This document shows positions 1-5,889 of a stretch of DNA of 7,110 bases, piece after piece (the first letter of the stretch is position 1; the number at the start of each line of letters is the position of its first letter). Below the pieces are notes generated by a model. That model had not been told where the DNA came from and did no database searches. It saw only the letters and a list, made by a program, of their open reading frames with translations. Made by a program: the position numbers and the translations under genes. The stretch comes from Chitinophagia bacterium (GTDB lineage Bacteria > Bacteroidota > Bacteroidia > Chitinophagales > Chitinophagaceae): contig RGVM01000129.1 in NCBI GenBank assembly GCA_010027295.1, forward strand, positions 1 to 7,110, in the 5' to 3' direction.

Positions 1-495
1 AGTGGGGACCTCAAGATGTGTCCGACGGACGACGCACGGCAGCTGCAAGCACTCCTGAAGGATGTGCAGCCGCTTTACGAGGCGCAGGTGCTTCCCCTGC
101 AGTCGTGCACGTACCTGCAGCCCACCTACTGCAGAGCCGTCGCCGATGGCGTGTGTGACTCAGTCGCGTTTGGCGCCACCCTCAGCCTCCTCAGCCAGCT
201 GACCCTCTTCGTCACAATGCTCCTGTCTCTCACCTTCAGCGCGTGTGTCGCGCGCGAGCTCCGTCGGAAGCCGTACGTGCCGCCAGCGGCGGTGCCCTTC
301 TGGGACGACCAGTATCAGACCAAGTCCACTGCCGCAGCCAGGCTACCACTGGCACAGCATACAGCGGCAGCCTCTGGCACTGGCGTGGTAAGCGATGTGC
401 CAGTTCTGATGCCCGACCCGTCCACCGAGTCCGTGTGGACGCCTTCCTCATGGATGCCACCGAAGTCACCAATGCCCAGTTCGAAGCCTTCGTGA
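1..495 (+). CDS. Partial membrane-protein fragment, eukaryote-like, reading into the FGE gene out of frame
   Basis: The frame is open from the first base of the window and ends at a TGA at 493-495; an internal ATG at 16 need not be the start. The first 100 or so codons look truly coding: strong G/C at third positions and a coherent protein. It has a soluble stretch with a CxxxxxxxxC pattern (about residues 31-39 from the ATG), another Cys at 47, a hydrophobic helix at about residues 50-79, and a basic stop-transfer tail (ARELRRK). This pattern recalls the last helix of multi-pass eukaryotic membrane proteins (tweety/prominin-like layouts), but I cannot name a family. From about base 400 the frame is only a shadow of the formylglycine-generating enzyme in another frame, so the true sequence probably ends between 330 and 400. 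It could be a chimeric contig end, host or contaminant DNA, or an unknown bacterial gene broken by rearrangement. Confidence 0.35.
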   Translation, partial: SGDLKMCPTDDARQLQALLKDVQPLYEAQVLPLQSCTYLQPTYCRAVADGVCDSVAFGATLSLLSQLTLFVTMLLSLTFSACVARELRRKPYVPPAAVPFWDDQYQTKSTAAARLPLAQHTAAASGTGVVSDVPVLMPDPSTESVWTPSSWMPPKSPMPSSKPS

Positions 496-1256
496 AGGCC
501 ACGGGATATGTCACCGTCGCGGAGCGTACGCCCACGAGGGAGGAGTTCCCGGACGCGCCGATGGAGAACCTCGTCGCTGGTTCGGTGCTCTTCACGCCAC
601 CCCCTCAGCCTGTGCCGCTGGACAACCATCTGCAGTGGTGGTCCTACGTCAGAGGCGCCGACTGGAGGCATCCCGAAGGGCCCGGAACTTCGATACGTGG
701 GAGGGAGTCGCATCCCGTCGTCCATGTGGCCTGGGAGGATGCGGCGGCCTACGCCCGTTGGGCAGGCAAAAGGCTTCCCACGGAGGCGGAGTGGGAGTTC
801 GCCGCACGGGGTGGCAGGACGGGCGAGCTCTTCGCCTGGGGCAACCAGATGCGGCCTGAAGGCAGGTGGATGGCCAACTCCTTCCAGGGGAGCTTTCCGG
901 ACAGGGATGCCGGACAGGACGGCTACAAGGGCATCGCACCTGTGAAGAGCTTTGCCCCCAACGCCTACGGACTATTTGACATGGCCGGGAATGTATGGGA
1001 GTGGTGTTCCGACTGGTACCGTCCCGACTACTATGATCGCTTGGCAAAACAGGGTGGCATCGCTATCAACCCAAAGGGCCCGACAGACTCGTACGACCCT
1101 GTCGAGCCCGGCGTCGCCAAACGCATTCAACGTGGAGGATCCTATCTCTGCACCGACCAGTACTGTACACGGTACATGGTGGGCACCCGTGGCAAGGGCG
1201 AAGTATCTTCCGCCACCAACCACATCGGTTTCCGATGTGTGCGGGAACTCCGTTGA
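399..1256 (+). CDS. Formylglycine-generating enzyme (SUMF1/FGE-sulfatase family), N-terminus missing
   Basis: Enzymes of this family oxidise a cysteine in sulfatase active sites to formylglycine; related domains serve other roles. The match is strong from SSDARPVHRV (about 402) to the stop. Visible hallmarks are DATEVTNAQF, the HPVVHVAWEDA block at 711, AGKRLPTEAEWEFAARGG, GNVWEW at 987-1004, and the C-terminal RGGSYLCTDQYCTRY ... GFRC. The cysteines at 1149-1151 and 1164-1166 match the redox pair of human FGE (Cys336 and Cys341), so the catalytic core appears intact. The frame extends upstream to an ATG at 243, but those roughly 50 residues resemble nothing in the family. The signal peptide and the usual MVWIPGG-x-F-x-MG strand are absent in all three frames. 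The first in-family ATG is at 450, inside the fold. I therefore treat it as 5'-truncated by a join near 330-400. No sulfatase is seen in the window; the next gene is 80 bp away with its own promoter. Confidence 0.85.
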   Translation, partial: ASSDARPVHRVRVDAFLMDATEVTNAQFEAFVKATGYVTVAERTPTREEFPDAPMENLVAGSVLFTPPPQPVPLDNHLQWWSYVRGADWRHPEGPGTSIRGRESHPVVHVAWEDAAAYARWAGKRLPTEAEWEFAARGGRTGELFAWGNQMRPEGRWMANSFQGSFPDRDAGQDGYKGIAPVKSFAPNAYGLFDMAGNVWEWCSDWYRPDYYDRLAKQGGIAINPKGPTDSYDPVEPGVAKRIQRGGSYLCTDQYCTRYMVGTRGKGEVSSATNHIGFRCVRELR

Positions 1257-1281
1257 TGCTACCACTCCTTGTGTATGATCG

Positions 1282-1296
1282 TTGACCACCGGTCAA
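1282..1296. repeat. Inverted repeat TTGACC-N3-GGTCAA over the fbaA -33 element
   Basis: The arms TTGACC (1282-1287) and GGTCAA (1291-1296) are perfect complements with a 3-base spacer. They lie exactly on and just after the promoter's TTG element. A 15-bp dyad in this place fits an operator for a dimeric regulator, but a 6-bp palindrome can arise by chance and no regulator gene is seen nearby. It is too short, and has no T-run, to be a convincing terminator for the upstream gene. Confidence 0.35.
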
Positions 1297-1310
1297 AACC
1301 CCTACCTTTG
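1282..1310 (+). promoter_or_regulatory. Bacteroidota-type promoter of fbaA
   Basis: TTG at 1282-1284 and TACCTTTG at 1303-1310 fit the Bacteroidota sigma-factor elements (TTG at -33, TAnnTTTG at -7), with 18 bases between them, close to the usual 19-21. Transcription would start about 1315-1318, leaving a leader of some 20 bases before the fbaA ATG at 1337. The A-rich stretch TTAAAAAGACAGGA precedes that ATG. The -33 element is inside an inverted repeat listed separately. Confidence 0.65.
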
Positions 1311-1336
1311 CACGTAATTCGTTAAAAAGACAGGAT

Positions 1337-2404
1337 ATGGGCAAGTACAGGTCAGGCGTGCTTTTCGGTGATGAGTTGCGCGCCATCTATGAGGACGCCA
1401 AGGACAACGGCTTCGCGCTTCCCGCCGTGAACACCATCGGTACGAACTCCATCAACGCCACCCTCGAGACGGCCGCCAAGGTCAACTCTCCCGTCATCAT
1501 CCAGTTCTCGAACGGCGGTGCGCAGTTCATCGCAGGTAAGGGCATGCCTAACGAGGCTCTGCAGGCCAACATCAGCGGTGCCGTTTCCGGAGCACTGCAT
1601 ATCCATAATGTAGCCAGGTACTATGGCGTTCCTGTCATTCTCCATACCGACCATGCCGCCAAGAAATGGCTGCCCTGGGTGAGTGGGATGGTGGATGCGG
1701 GAACCGAGTATCATAAGGAGAAAGGGCATCCGCTCTTCAGCTCCCACATGCTCGACCTCTCCGAGGAACCCCTGGAGGAGAATATCTCGACTTCGGCGGA
1801 TTTCTTCCGTCGCATGGCCCCGCTGGGTATGGGCATCGAGATAGAGCTCGGTGTGACGGGTGGTGAAGAGGACGGCGTGGACAACAGCGACGTCGACAAC
1901 GAGCGCCTCTATACCCAGCCGCAGCATGTCGCCCATGCCTACGAGGAACTCCGCAAGGTGGGAGACCTCTTCACGGTCGCCGCCGCTTTCGGAAACGTCC
2001 ACGGCGTGTACAAACCCGGCAACGTACAACTCCGGCCCGAGATCCTCCGCAACAGCCAGCAATACATTGAAAAGCACTACGGTACGGCCCCCAACCCCGT
2101 CTTCTTCGTCTTCCACGGGGGCAGCGGGTCTCCCCAGCACCAGATCCGGGAGGCGATCTCCTACGGCGCCATCAAGATGAACATCGACACCGACCTACAG
2201 TGGGCCTACTGGGAGGGTGTGCTGAAATTCTATAACAAGAACCAGGCATATCTGCAGGGTCAGCTGGGCAATCCCGAAGGCGAGGATAAGCCCAACAAGA
2301 AGTTCTATGACCCGCGAGTATGGTTACGAAAGGCCGAGGAATCCTTCAGCGTCCGACTGGAGCAAGCCTTCCAGGATCTGAACTGCATCAACCGCAACGC
2401 CTGA
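1337..2404 (+). CDS. fbaA: Class II fructose-bisphosphate aldolase (zinc-dependent, class IIA)
   Basis: Catalyses the reversible cleavage of fructose 1,6-bisphosphate to dihydroxyacetone phosphate and glyceraldehyde 3-phosphate in the cytosol, in glycolysis and gluconeogenesis. The 355-residue protein has the usual length and aligns in sense with E. coli FbaA throughout. Visible key residues are the catalytic Asp105 and zinc ligand His106 in HTDH, Glu170 in EIELG, the GGEEDG loop with Glu177/Glu178 (175-180), zinc ligands His222 (GNVHGVYKPG) and His260 (VFHGGSG), Asn282 in KMNIDTD, and the NKKFYDPRVWLR tail. The residue after HTDH is Ala, where E. coli has Cys; this is not a catalytic change. 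The ATG at 1337 fits the family N-terminus and lies about 27 bases after the promoter's -7 element. It appears monocistronic: 192 bp of non-coding sequence with a hairpin follows. There is no sign of damage. Confidence 0.97.
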   Translation: MGKYRSGVLFGDELRAIYEDAKDNGFALPAVNTIGTNSINATLETAAKVNSPVIIQFSNGGAQFIAGKGMPNEALQANISGAVSGALHIHNVARYYGVPVILHTDHAAKKWLPWVSGMVDAGTEYHKEKGHPLFSSHMLDLSEEPLEENISTSADFFRRMAPLGMGIEIELGVTGGEEDGVDNSDVDNERLYTQPQHVAHAYEELRKVGDLFTVAAAFGNVHGVYKPGNVQLRPEILRNSQQYIEKHYGTAPNPVFFVFHGGSGSPQHQIREAISYGAIKMNIDTDLQWAYWEGVLKFYNKNQAYLQGQLGNPEGEDKPNKKFYDPRVWLRKAEESFSVRLEQAFQDLNCINRNA

Positions 2405-2439
2405 TCCACGATCGGGGACCGCATCCTCGTATTCCTTGT

Positions 2440-2472
2440 GTCCGAATTGTCAGGCCGAATCCTTCGGCGGAC
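2440..2472 (+). terminator. Possible transcription terminator hairpin after fbaA
   Basis: A perfect inverted repeat GCCGAA (2454-2459), loop TCC, TTCGGC (2463-2468) can be enclosed by an outer GTCC (2440-2443) / GGAC (2469-2472) pairing. It sits 50-65 bases after the fbaA stop and before the next gene. There is no run of T after it (GTCCTTATAC follows), so as an intrinsic terminator it is imperfect. It could instead be an mRNA 3'-end stabiliser. Confidence 0.4.
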
Positions 2473-2597
2473 GTCCTTATACAATCCCGGGGACCCGTCG
2501 ACCCACTGTCATCTAGGTGAGGTCCCTTAACGCGCACATGCATGCCCGCTTTTGAATCTCAAATTCCCTAATTTAGGCCTCACAACCGTAAAGCCAA

Positions 2598-3482
2598 ATG
2601 GTACGACTCCGATCCTCACTGATGATCCTCTGCGCAGCCCTGACGCTGCATGCCTGCAAGGGTGCCAACGGCGATGCTCAGGCCGGCGCCGACTCCACCG
2701 ACGTGACGAAAGACTGGACGCTCAGCGTGCAGCTTTGGACCTTCCACAAGTTCGACTTCACGACGGCCATCGAGAAGGCTGATAGTGCCGGTCTCAAGAC
2801 CGTCGAGGCCTTCCCCGGACAGAAGCTGGTGGGATACGCCGACAGCGCCTTCGGTGCCGGCATGTCCGCTGAGACCCGGGCCAAAGTGAAGGAATATCTT
2901 GCCGGCAAGGGTATCTCGATCGTTGCCTACGGCGTCGTCGTCCCTCAGACCGCAGCCGAATGGGTTGCCAACTTCGAGTTTGCGAAGGACATGGGCATCC
3001 GCTATATGACCACCGAACCCCTGAAGGAACATTGGGATCTCGTCGACAGCCTGTCCGGCGCCTACGGGATAGGCATCGCCATCCATGACCATCCCAGACC
3101 TAGTCCCTACTGGCATCCCGACTCGGTGCTTGCCGCCGCACAGGGCAGGCCGAACATCGGTTCCTGTGCCGACATCGGCCACTGGGTTCGCAATGGTCTC
3201 AAGGCGGCTGACTGCATCCGGAAGCTCGAGGGCAAAGTAGTAGGCCTTCACCTGAAGGACGTCAAGGAGTTCGGCAAGACGGATGCCGAGGACATGATGC
3301 CCGGCACCGGAGCGGTGGACATACCGGAAGCCCTTGCCGAATTAAAGCGCCAGGGATTCAAGTGCAACTTCTCAATCGAGCACGAAGCCAACTGGGATAA
3401 CAACGTGCCCGATGTGCGTGAGATCGTCTCCTATTTCCACGAACAGGTCAAGCTCCTCAACGCCGCAAAACCCAAAGAATGA
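2598..3482 (+). CDS. Lipoprotein sugar isomerase/epimerase-like TIM-barrel protein
   Basis: A 294-residue protein of the xylose isomerase-like TIM-barrel superfamily (often annotated sugar phosphate isomerase/epimerase). The N-terminus is a lipoprotein signal: MVRLRSS, a hydrophobic core, and lipobox LHAC with Cys20, then a Gly/Ala/Asp-rich linker to about residue 38. The barrel starts at LSVQLWTF (42-49). Likely metal or substrate residues are Glu140 (TTEP), His163 and His165 (IHDH), Asp192 and His195 (CADIGHW), His218 (GLHLKD) and Glu261 (SIEHE). Family members convert or cleave sugars using a divalent metal; Bacteroidota members beside Gfo/Idh oxidoreductases have been linked to 3-keto-glycoside chemistry, which is only suggestive here. 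It overlaps the next gene by four bases (ATGA), so the two are likely translationally coupled. The lipid anchor puts it in the periplasm or outer membrane, so a phosphorylated substrate is unlikely. The start at 2598 gives the best n-region; 2622 is the alternative. Confidence 0.88.
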   Translation: MVRLRSSLMILCAALTLHACKGANGDAQAGADSTDVTKDWTLSVQLWTFHKFDFTTAIEKADSAGLKTVEAFPGQKLVGYADSAFGAGMSAETRAKVKEYLAGKGISIVAYGVVVPQTAAEWVANFEFAKDMGIRYMTTEPLKEHWDLVDSLSGAYGIGIAIHDHPRPSPYWHPDSVLAAAQGRPNIGSCADIGHWVRNGLKAADCIRKLEGKVVGLHLKDVKEFGKTDAEDMMPGTGAVDIPEALAELKRQGFKCNFSIEHEANWDNNVPDVREIVSYFHEQVKLLNAAKPKE

Positions 3483-4558
3483 GCACCTTGGCCCCGCTTC
3501 GCGTACTTGTCGTGGGCTGCGGCAATATGGGCGCCTCCCATGCCGTCGCCTACTCCAGGATGCCCGACATGCGCATCTGCGGCATTGTATCCCGCGGTGA
3601 CAGTAAGGTGAAGCTCGATGAGAAGCTGGGGGGCGGCTATCCCCTCTTCGATGATTATGCAGAGGCCCTCCAACAGACTTCCCCCGACGCCGTTTGCATC
3701 TCCACCTATCCCGATACTCATGAGGCCTTCGCATTGATGGCCTTTGAGAAGGGCTGCCATGTTTTCATGGAGAAGCCCATCGCCGACTCCGTCGCGGGTG
3801 CGGAACGGGTCGCGGCAGCGGCGGCCAAGGCCGGCAGGAAGCTTGTGATCGGCTATATCCTCCGCCACCATCCATCCTGGATACGCTTCATAGAAGAGGC
3901 CCGACGGCTCGGGAAACCCCTGGTCATGCGGATGAACCTCAACCAGCAGAGCCATGGCTACATGTGGGACGTACACAGGAACCTCATGAAGAGCCTGAGT
4001 CCCATCGTGGACTGCGCCGTGCACTACATCGACGTCATGTGCCAGATGGTGCGCTCACGGCCCGTCAAAGTACATGCCATCGGCGCCAGGCTCACGCCCG
4101 ACATCCCAGACTGGAACTACAACTACGGTCAGCTGCAGATCCGCTTCGAGGACGGCTCCGTGGGCTGGTACGAGGCCGGATGGGGACCCATGATGAGTGA
4201 GACCGCCTTCTTCGTCAAGGATGTCGTCGGGCCGGAAGGATGCGTCTCCATCGTCGCCCGCGAAGCTTCCTCCCAGGGCCAATCGGACACCATCGACGCC
4301 CATACCAAGACAGAATCCCTTCGGCTCCACCATTCCGCCATCGACGAACGCAACGAGTTCACACGCCCGGATGAATGGATCGACCTGTCCGACGAACCCG
4401 ACCACCAGGGGCTCTGCGACCGGGAACAGGCCTTCTTCCTCAAAGCCATCCGGGAGGACATCGACCTCACCGACCACGTACAGGACGCGGTCGACAGCCT
4501 CCGCATCGCATTCGCCTGCGATGAGAGCGTTCGCACCGGCGAGGTCGTGAGCCTCTGA
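3479..4558 (+). CDS. Gfo/Idh/MocA family NAD(P)-dependent oxidoreductase
   Basis: A 359-residue protein with a complete Rossmann domain and C-terminal GFO/IDH domain, normal for the family, which oxidises or reduces sugars, inositols and nucleotide sugars with NAD(P). Visible are the nucleotide-binding VVGCGNMGASH (Gly13, Gly15, Gly18), the STYPDTH segment after the fourth strand (75-81), the catalytic EKP (98-100, Lys99), GYILRHHPSW (125-134), and VDCAVHYIDVM with His182 and Asp185 in the usual substrate-site positions. There is no signal peptide or Tat motif, so it should be cytosolic. Its ATG overlaps the TGA of the lipoprotein gene as ATGA, with no separate promoter, so the pair is one operon. 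The substrate cannot be read from sequence; a keto-sugar or glycoside pathway shared with the upstream gene is an inference. Nucleotide-sugar metabolism for the nearby polysaccharide locus is a weaker alternative. Confidence 0.93.
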   Translation: MSTLAPLRVLVVGCGNMGASHAVAYSRMPDMRICGIVSRGDSKVKLDEKLGGGYPLFDDYAEALQQTSPDAVCISTYPDTHEAFALMAFEKGCHVFMEKPIADSVAGAERVAAAAAKAGRKLVIGYILRHHPSWIRFIEEARRLGKPLVMRMNLNQQSHGYMWDVHRNLMKSLSPIVDCAVHYIDVMCQMVRSRPVKVHAIGARLTPDIPDWNYNYGQLQIRFEDGSVGWYEAGWGPMMSETAFFVKDVVGPEGCVSIVAREASSQGQSDTIDAHTKTESLRLHHSAIDERNEFTRPDEWIDLSDEPDHQGLCDREQAFFLKAIREDIDLTDHVQDAVDSLRIAFACDESVRTGEVVSL

Positions 4559-4767
4559 GGTCCTCTTCCCCCCCACCGCTCAGCCCTCTCAGGAGAAGCT
4601 GTCTGCTCTATCGATGCGTGCTCGGACGCCTCCTGACGGTGCTCTTGGTAAAAATACGTCGCAATGGCGTGGCATTTCCCATTGAACGTCCTTTACACAT
4701 CCGTACATTGCTGCGTACACCTGTTTACAAAACACAGGACCCTATTTGAATTTTCTAAATCACAGGT

Positions 4768-4844
4768 CGATTCGTCGAACATTCATTTGATAATTTCAAA
4801 AAAAACGACCATTTCTAAAAAATTCCTCTTTTTTCGACGAATCG
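4768..4844. repeat. 12-bp perfect inverted repeat, two TTCGWCGAA dyads
   Basis: CGATTCGTCGAA (4768-4779) and TTCGACGAATCG (4833-4844) are exact reverse complements separated by 53 bases. Each arm contains a 9-bp dyad, TTCGTCGAA (4771-4779) and TTCGACGAA (4833-4841), with centres 62 bp apart, close to six helical turns. The first six bases of the motif, TTCGAC, recur at 4883-4888. Such paired dyads in an AT-rich region upstream of an operon fit binding sites for a regulator that loops or cooperates. A long stem-loop in RNA is the alternative. Confidence 0.6.
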
Positions 4845-4909
4845 TATTTGAAATCCTCCATTTTTTCAGTCCGATGCAAGTTTTCGACCCTTTTTCAGTT
4901 TTATAGTAC

Positions 4910-4948
4910 GGCCGGGATTGGTTTTCCGGCCTTCGGAGGCCTTCCGAA
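4910..4948 (+). promoter_or_regulatory. Overlapping alternative hairpins in export-operon leader
   Basis: Three stems compete for the same bases. GGCCGG (4910-4915) pairs with CCGGCC (4926-4931). GGCCT (4928-4932) pairs with AGGCC (4937-4941) around a TCGG loop. TTCGGA (4932-4937) pairs with TCCGAA (4943-4948). Because each shares bases with its neighbour, only some can form at once, as in attenuators and antiterminators. The motif GGCCTTC occurs three times at 4928-4934, 4938-4944 and 4960-4966. Whether this stretch is transcribed as a leader is inferred, not seen. Confidence 0.35.
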
Positions 4949-5002
4949 ACCCACCCGGGGGCCTTCTATCCAATATCCTCCTGCACAATCCATGTGACCG
5001 AG

Positions 5003-5033
5003 GGGGCGCAGCCATTTCCCGAAAGGCCGCCCC
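5003..5033 (+). promoter_or_regulatory. Strong hairpin shortly upstream of the Wza-like gene
   Basis: GGGGCG (5003-5008) pairs with CGCCCC (5028-5033). Inside, GCC (5011-5013) pairs with GGC (5025-5027) and TTT (5015-5017) with AAA (5022-5024) around a CCCG loop, with small bulges at 5009-5010 and 5014. No T-run follows, so it is not a classic intrinsic terminator. It ends 26 bases before the ATG at 5060, leaving the A-rich AGAAAAAAACTG ribosome-binding stretch exposed. It may protect the mRNA end or act with the upstream hairpins. Confidence 0.45.
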
Positions 5034-5059
5034 TGGTCTAAGGATGCAGAAAAAAACTG

Positions 5060-5857
5060 ATGATGCGAACCGCTGCACTGCTTGTTTCCTGTCTGCTGCT
5101 GTTGTCGGGCACAGGATGCCTTTCGTACCGTGAGATGGTGAATTTCCAGGACGGGGCCGACCTTGGCCGTACCGGCAAGGCGGCATTGCCCGTCCTGCCG
5201 GAGTTGAGGCTTCGGCCTGACGACATGGTCGCTGTCACTATCAACAGCTACAACCAGGAGGAGGCCCTTCGATTCAACGTGATCAGCAACCAGTCGCAGG
5301 TGCAACTGTCGGCCCAGGGCGGGCAGTCCGCCACCGTGGCGGACCCGCTGGGCTACCGGGTCGATTCACGTGGCTTCATCGAGATGCCCGTCATCGGCAG
5401 GGTGCGGGTGGCCGGACTGACGCTCGAGCAGCTCCGCGATACCGTGCACGCCCATGTCTCGGCGACCGAATACCTGAAGGACCACAGCGTCCAGGTCAGG
5501 TACCTCTCCTTCCGGATCACCATCCTCGGCGAGGTCAACAACCCCGGTACCTACACCGTGCCGACGCAGCGCATCAACGTGCTAGAGGCCCTGGGTATGG
5601 CCAGGGACGCAACCCTCTACAGCCGACGCGACAACATACTCGTCGTCAGGGAGGAGGAGGGCAAACGCGAGTATGGCCGCATCGACCTGAAGTCGAAAGC
5701 CGTATTCGAGAGTCCCTACTACTACCTCCGCCCCAATGACGTACTGTATGTGGAGCCGCACCGTTCCAAAGTACTCTCGGCGCCGGACCCCGTGAGTCGC
5801 TATCTCGGCATCGTGCTGGGACTGGCAACGCTGGCCACACTCGTCTCCACACTCTGA
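5060..5857 (+). CDS. Wza-like polysaccharide export lipoprotein (Poly_export/SLBB)
   Basis: Outer-membrane component through which capsular or exopolysaccharide leaves the cell. The 265-residue protein starts with a lipoprotein signal: MMRTAALLVSCLLLLSGTGC, with Cys20 as the lipidation site (Gly at -3 is slightly unusual). The Poly_export domain spans about 46-148 (LRLRPDDMVAVTI ... GYRVDSRGFIEMPVIGRVRVAGLTLEQL). An SLBB domain follows from about 151 (ITILGEVNNPGTYTVP) to YYLRPNDVLYVEP near 232. The C-terminal helix GIVLGLATLATLVSTL (250-265) fits the short Bacteroidota form, which is smaller than E. coli Wza (about 380 residues). Two adjacent ATGs (5060 and 5063) follow an A-rich leader; either could start. 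It lies 31 bases before the Wzc-like gene, so the two are an operon and should form one trans-envelope complex. A structured leader precedes it. Confidence 0.93.
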   Translation: MMRTAALLVSCLLLLSGTGCLSYREMVNFQDGADLGRTGKAALPVLPELRLRPDDMVAVTINSYNQEEALRFNVISNQSQVQLSAQGGQSATVADPLGYRVDSRGFIEMPVIGRVRVAGLTLEQLRDTVHAHVSATEYLKDHSVQVRYLSFRITILGEVNNPGTYTVPTQRINVLEALGMARDATLYSRRDNILVVREEEGKREYGRIDLKSKAVFESPYYYLRPNDVLYVEPHRSKVLSAPDPVSRYLGIVLGLATLATLVSTL

Positions 5858-5860
5858 CAC

Positions 5861-5889
5861 CCGCATCCGCACCCTTCAATCCGCATCCG
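5861..5889. repeat. Direct repeat CCGCATCCG before the Wzc-like start
   Basis: CCGCATCCG occurs at 5861-5869 and 5881-5889, exactly 20 bases apart, in the 31-base gap between the Wza-like stop and the Wzc-like GTG. The second copy's last G is the first base of the start codon. There is no Shine-Dalgarno-like sequence here. Chance or a small duplication are both possible. Confidence 0.4.

Larger units (their letters stand above)
4559..5059. other. 501-base non-coding gap: GC-rich tail, AT-rich island, structured leader
   Basis: No convincing gene lies here. Bases 4559 to about 4640 follow the oxidoreductase and hold a weak dyad (TCAGGAG at 4589-4595 with CTCCTGA at 4630-4636) without a T-run. 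About 4645-4905 is strikingly AT-rich against its neighbours, with A- and T-tracts (for example 4798-4805, 4817-4822, 4829-4834, 4861-4866, 4891-4895) and repeated short motifs. About 4910-5059 is GC-rich again with hairpins. An 80-codon open frame at 4664-4906 is low-complexity Phe/Ser/Lys-rich sequence and is not counted as a gene. A TATAGT at 4902-4907 at the island's right edge is a possible -10-like element, but no clear TAnnTTTG promoter was found. The gap is probably the control region of the export operon that follows. Confidence 0.7.

Noticed and set aside
329..370. Inverted repeat CTGCCGC / GCGGCAG with repeated CTGGCAC near the left junction
   Set aside because: I considered a recombination site or mobile-element end, but the arms are only 7 bp with a 28-base loop in GC-rich sequence, and no transposase or integrase is nearby.
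1352..2140. 262-codon open frame on the - strand
   Set aside because: It is the mirror of fbaA, whose catalytic residues are all present on the + strand.
2551..2576. TTTG ... TAATTTAG as a promoter for the lipoprotein gene
   Set aside because: The spacing is only 14 bases and the -7 element has a mismatch, so it is too weak to call, although a promoter somewhere in this gap is likely.
2616..3251. 211-codon open frame on the - strand
   Set aside because: It is antisense to the TIM-barrel lipoprotein and contains no coherent protein features.
4589..4636. TCAGGAG / CTCCTGA dyad as terminator of the oxidoreductase operon
   Set aside because: The loop is 34 bases and no T-run follows, so it does not meet the form of an intrinsic terminator.
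4664..4906. 80-codon open frame in the AT-rich gap
   Set aside because: The translation is low-complexity Phe/Ser/Lys-rich sequence with no helix pattern or ribosome-binding stretch, as expected from A/T tracts.
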